This document shows positions 15,157-17,920 of a DNA stretch of 17,920 nucleotides, in pieces. The translations under genes were made by a program, and so were the position numbers. Location of the stretch: the NCBI GenBank assembly GCA_964504195.1, contig CAZDDI010000075.1, forward strand, positions 1 through 17,920. Reading direction: 5' to 3'. This DNA comes from CAZDDI01 sp964504195 (GTDB lineage Bacteria; Chloroflexota; Anaerolineae; B4-G1; SLSP01). Within the stretch, counting starts at the first letter, position 1. Every line of letters starts with the position of its first letter. The notes beneath the pieces were generated by a model, which was not told the DNA's origin, did no database searches, and saw only the letters and a list, made by a program, of their open reading frames with translations.

Positions 15157-16185
15157 ATGCACTCACACATAGTCACTATCGAACAGCATATTTTGGAGCA
15201 GGAACGCGCATATCCAGAAGCAACGGGCGTATTCAGCAACCTGCTATACGATATTGCCCTGGCTGGAAAGATTATCGCGCGCGAGATTCGCCGCGCCGGA
15301 TTAGGCGATATCCTGGGTGAGATAGGCGTCATCAATGTTCAAGGCGAAAAGCAAATGAAGCTGGATGTTTTCGCCAACGAGACTTTCATCCGCATGAACA
15401 GTTATACCGGGCGGGTAGGCATCATGGCAACAGAAGAGCTGGAACACCTGATGAATATCGTACCGGAGAATCCAGCTATGGCACAGGGTAAATATGTGCT
15501 GATTTTCGACCCGATTGACGGTTCCTCAAATATCTCCTCCAACGTGAGCGTCGGCACAATCTTCTCCGTCTACCGGCGCAAGACGCCGATTGGCATTCCT
15601 GGTACGCTAGAAGACTGCCTCCAGCCCGGTCGTGACATGGTCGCCGCCGGTTACATCATCTACGGATCCAGCACCATGTTGGTCTACACTGCCGGAAACG
15701 GCGTGCATGGATTTACGTTGGAGCCAAGTCTGGGCGAGTTCCTGCTTTCGCACCCGGACATTCGGATCCCCGAACCGCCACGTTATAGCAGCGCCAACAT
15801 TTCCTACGAACGCTATTGGAGCCTGGGTGTCCAGCACTACCATCACTACCTGCACGGGATGGAAACAGAGCAACCTCCGGCCCCCCTCTCGGCACGCTAT
15901 GTGGGTTCGCTAGTGGCCGATTTTCACCGCAACCTGCTACAAGGCGGGGTCTTTTACTATCCACTGCACCACACGGAGGAACGCCCGCCGCAGGCCAAAC
16001 TACGATTGCTGTATGAAGCCGCCCCGTTGGGCTTAATCGCTGCGGCTGCGGGTGGCTATGCTTCGGACGGCTGCCAAAACATTTTGGACATTGTACCGAC
16101 CGAGTTACACCAACGTACAGCTTTGTTTATCGGTAACACAGCCATCGTCCGCAAAGCAGAAACGTACATTGCGCGCTACGGTTAA
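15157..16185 (+). CDS. fbp: Class I fructose-1,6-bisphosphatase
   Basis: Hydrolyses fructose 1,6-bisphosphate to fructose 6-phosphate in gluconeogenesis or carbon fixation, with divalent metal ions. The 342 residues match class I length. The metal site is visible as ATEELE (91-96), then FDPIDGSSNI (117-126); the substrate region includes YVGSLVADFHRNLLQGGVFYYP (248-269) and KLRLLYEAAPLGLIAAAAGG (281-300) with a metal-ligand Glu at 287. The ATG has AGGAG six bases upstream. The gene lies between cdsA and rho, not in a sugar-metabolism cluster, so its regulation is probably local. The repeat copy upstream may contribute to that. Confidence 0.95.
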   Translation: MHSHIVTIEQHILEQERAYPEATGVFSNLLYDIALAGKIIAREIRRAGLGDILGEIGVINVQGEKQMKLDVFANETFIRMNSYTGRVGIMATEELEHLMNIVPENPAMAQGKYVLIFDPIDGSSNISSNVSVGTIFSVYRRKTPIGIPGTLEDCLQPGRDMVAAGYIIYGSSTMLVYTAGNGVHGFTLEPSLGEFLLSHPDIRIPEPPRYSSANISYERYWSLGVQHYHHYLHGMETEQPPAPLSARYVGSLVADFHRNLLQGGVFYYPLHHTEERPPQAKLRLLYEAAPLGLIAAAAGGYASDGCQNILDIVPTELHQRTALFIGNTAIVRKAETYIARYG

Positions 16186-16198
16186 ACCGGAGCGCAGG

Positions 16199-16226
16199 TT
16201 GTATTTTGACTCACGAATACTATAAA
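16199..16226 (+). promoter_or_regulatory. Putative promoter of rho
   Basis: TTGTAT (16199-16204) and TATAAA (16221-16226) are separated by 16 bp, in the short gap after fbp. Transcription would begin near 16233, about 15-27 bases before the candidate rho start codons. The -35 sequence is identical to that proposed for the amidohydrolase gene. Confidence 0.5.
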
Positions 16227-16259
16227 TCCCACTTTTCGAGGTTTTCCATGGAGGATACC

Positions 16260-17858
16260 ATGCACAGTGAAGACATACTTGAAGACAATCAATCGCCCGT
16301 AACACCTGAAGAAATCGCCCCGGAAACTATGACCAGTGACTCTGCGCCTTCAGCAGATGCAGCATCACTCCCAGAGACACCTGAAGGAGCACCTGCTTAC
16401 AGCCAGTCCACACTGGAGATGCAACCCGACGCCGCCCGCGCGCCGGAGTTGGCAGAGGAATACCCGGAAACATATTACGTCGAAGAAGAAGCGGAAGCAG
16501 ATGAGCCGCTGCCGGAGATTGAGGAGCTCGTACCCGCCGAAGTTGTTATCATTCCAGTCGAAGAGGATTTGCTGCGCAACCTGGATATGCATGCGCTGGA
16601 GGAAATGCGGCTCCCTGAGCTGCGCGATCTGGCCCGGAAATACAACGTCTCCGGCTACAGCCGGCTCAAGAAGGAAGATCTGATCCTGCTATTGCTCAAA
16701 GCAAAAGCCGTGCGCGAAGGATTTTCTTTCGGCGGCGGGGTGCTGGAAGTGACCACAGAGGGCATCGGGTTCCTGCGCTCTTCACGCTACCTGCCCGGTC
16801 ACGAAGATGTCTATGTCTCGCAAAGCCAGATTCGCCGCTTCGGACTACGCACCGGCGATATGGTGGTAGGCCAGGTACGCCCGCCCAAAGAGACGGAGAA
16901 ATACCGCAGCCTGTTGCGCGTCGAAGCCGTCAATGGGATGGATCCGGAAAATGCCAAGCGCCGCCCCCACTTTGAGCGTCGCACACCGATTTTCCCAGAA
17001 AAACGGTTGAACACACTGACCGATCCACACAACATCACCCAAAGGCTGCTGGAGCTGATTTCCCCTATCGGCAAGGGCCAACGCGGACTGATTGTCTCCC
17101 CGCCGAAAGCCGGTAAAACGTGGGTGCTCAAACAGCTCGCCAACGGCATCTCTGCCAACCATCCCGACGCGCACCTCATGGTTGTACTCATCGGCGAGCG
17201 CCCGGAAGAAGTCACGGACATGGATCGCTCAGTAGATGCGGAGGTCATCAGCTCTACCTTCGACGAACCGGTAGATCATCAGACACAAGTGGCCCAAATG
17301 GCCCTGGAACGCGCCAAGCGATTGGTGGAAATGGGCCGCGATGTAGTTATCCTACTGGACAGCATCACCCGGCTCACGCGCGCCTACAATTTGGTGGTTC
17401 AACCCAGCGGGCGCACACTGTCCGGCGGCCTCGACCCGGCGGCGCTCTACCCCCCCAAACGCTTTTTCGGCGCGGCACGGAATATCGAGGAGGGCGGCAG
17501 CCTCACCGTCCTCGCTACGTGCCTCATTGATACGGGCAGCCGCATGGATGACCTGATCTACGAGGAATTCAAAGGCACCGGCAACATGGAACTACACCTT
17601 AACCGAAAGCTGCAAGAACGCCGGATCTTCCCCGCTTACGACATTGTGCGCTCCGGCACGCGCCGCGAGGAACTGCTCTTGGATTCAGAAACGCTGCGCC
17701 AGGTCTGGCTCCTACGCCGGATGGTAACGCAGATGATGGCCCCGCCCCCCAGCGGCCCTGGTTACGATATCGCTGCTGCTACGGAAGCCTTACTCCAGAA
17801 GATGCGCAAAACGCGCACCAACGCGGAATTCCTCCACAGCCTTACCCGCGATCTGTAA
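16260..17858 (+). CDS. rho: Transcription termination factor Rho, with acidic N-terminal extension
   Basis: A hexameric RNA-dependent ATPase ending transcription. The chosen ATG at 16260 has GGAGG five bases upstream; ATG at 16248 (with GAGG) is a second candidate and would add four residues. The 532-residue product is longer than E. coli Rho (419). Residues 1-105 are acidic and of low complexity, then comes the Rho N-terminal helical domain (about 107-150), the RNA-binding cold-shock-like domain (about 155-225), and the ATPase with Walker A SPPKAGKT (280-287), Walker B DVVILLDS (361-368), a Q-loop region DTGSRMDD and the ERRIFPAYDI segment (453-462). The catalytic parts appear intact. The 62 bases after the stop show no gene or clear terminator. 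Confidence 0.96.
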   Translation: MHSEDILEDNQSPVTPEEIAPETMTSDSAPSADAASLPETPEGAPAYSQSTLEMQPDAARAPELAEEYPETYYVEEEAEADEPLPEIEELVPAEVVIIPVEEDLLRNLDMHALEEMRLPELRDLARKYNVSGYSRLKKEDLILLLLKAKAVREGFSFGGGVLEVTTEGIGFLRSSRYLPGHEDVYVSQSQIRRFGLRTGDMVVGQVRPPKETEKYRSLLRVEAVNGMDPENAKRRPHFERRTPIFPEKRLNTLTDPHNITQRLLELISPIGKGQRGLIVSPPKAGKTWVLKQLANGISANHPDAHLMVVLIGERPEEVTDMDRSVDAEVISSTFDEPVDHQTQVAQMALERAKRLVEMGRDVVILLDSITRLTRAYNLVVQPSGRTLSGGLDPAALYPPKRFFGAARNIEEGGSLTVLATCLIDTGSRMDDLIYEEFKGTGNMELHLNRKLQERRIFPAYDIVRSGTRREELLLDSETLRQVWLLRRMVTQMMAPPPSGPGYDIAAATEALLQKMRKTRTNAEFLHSLTRDL

Positions 17859-17920
17859 TTTACCCGTACCGCAACACTAACGCTGTAGTAGGCTCAAAAC
17901 ACGCATATTACCGGCTTTGA

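Overview
The window reads as bacterial chromosome, most likely from the phylum Chloroflexota (moderate confidence). The clues are a short 201-residue EF-Ts, surface proteins with Pro/Thr-rich linkers behind a membrane anchor or lipobox, a NarL-type two-component pair, an Rho with a long acidic N-terminal extension, decayed RHS/YD-repeat fragments, and several small foldback repeats. No rRNA, tRNA, CRISPR array or intact transposase gene was seen.

Left part (1-6335, genes mainly on the minus strand). A possible gene tail at 1-198 is cut by a nested pair of miniature inverted-repeat elements with clear target-site duplications (109-415). Next come an unusual amidohydrolase-CYTH fusion (443-2446), a response regulator and histidine kinase pair (2548-4575), and a membrane-anchored secreted alpha/beta hydrolase of the tripeptidyl-aminopeptidase type (4680-6335). 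The kinase pair, the fusion gene and the hydrolase each have a recognisable promoter with a 16-bp spacer.

Middle part (6336-10184, plus strand) is an accessory region. It holds a lipoprotein, a DUF6174-like membrane protein, an unrecognised ORF that may be a fragment, and an anchored beta-propeller-like protein. Between them lie two more copies of the CACGAAT-core repeat, an 80-bp foldback sequence, and two out-of-context scraps of RHS proteins. It looks like a decaying RHS or surface-protein locus.

Right part (10185-17920, plus strand) is core housekeeping: rpsB-tsf (translation), pyrH (UMP kinase), frr (ribosome recycling), uppS and cdsA (undecaprenyl and phospholipid precursors), then fbp (gluconeogenesis) and rho (transcription termination). 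rpsB has its own promoter and a leader of about 110 nt. A strong hairpin whose loop contains the tsf stop codon separates rpsB-tsf from pyrH, a perfect 13-bp hairpin separates pyrH from frr, and rho has its own promoter. A truncated repeat copy sits directly upstream of fbp.

The most notable points are the amidohydrolase-CYTH fusion and the non-autonomous transposable family, which has two unrelated cores sharing one terminal repeat and one copy inserted inside another.
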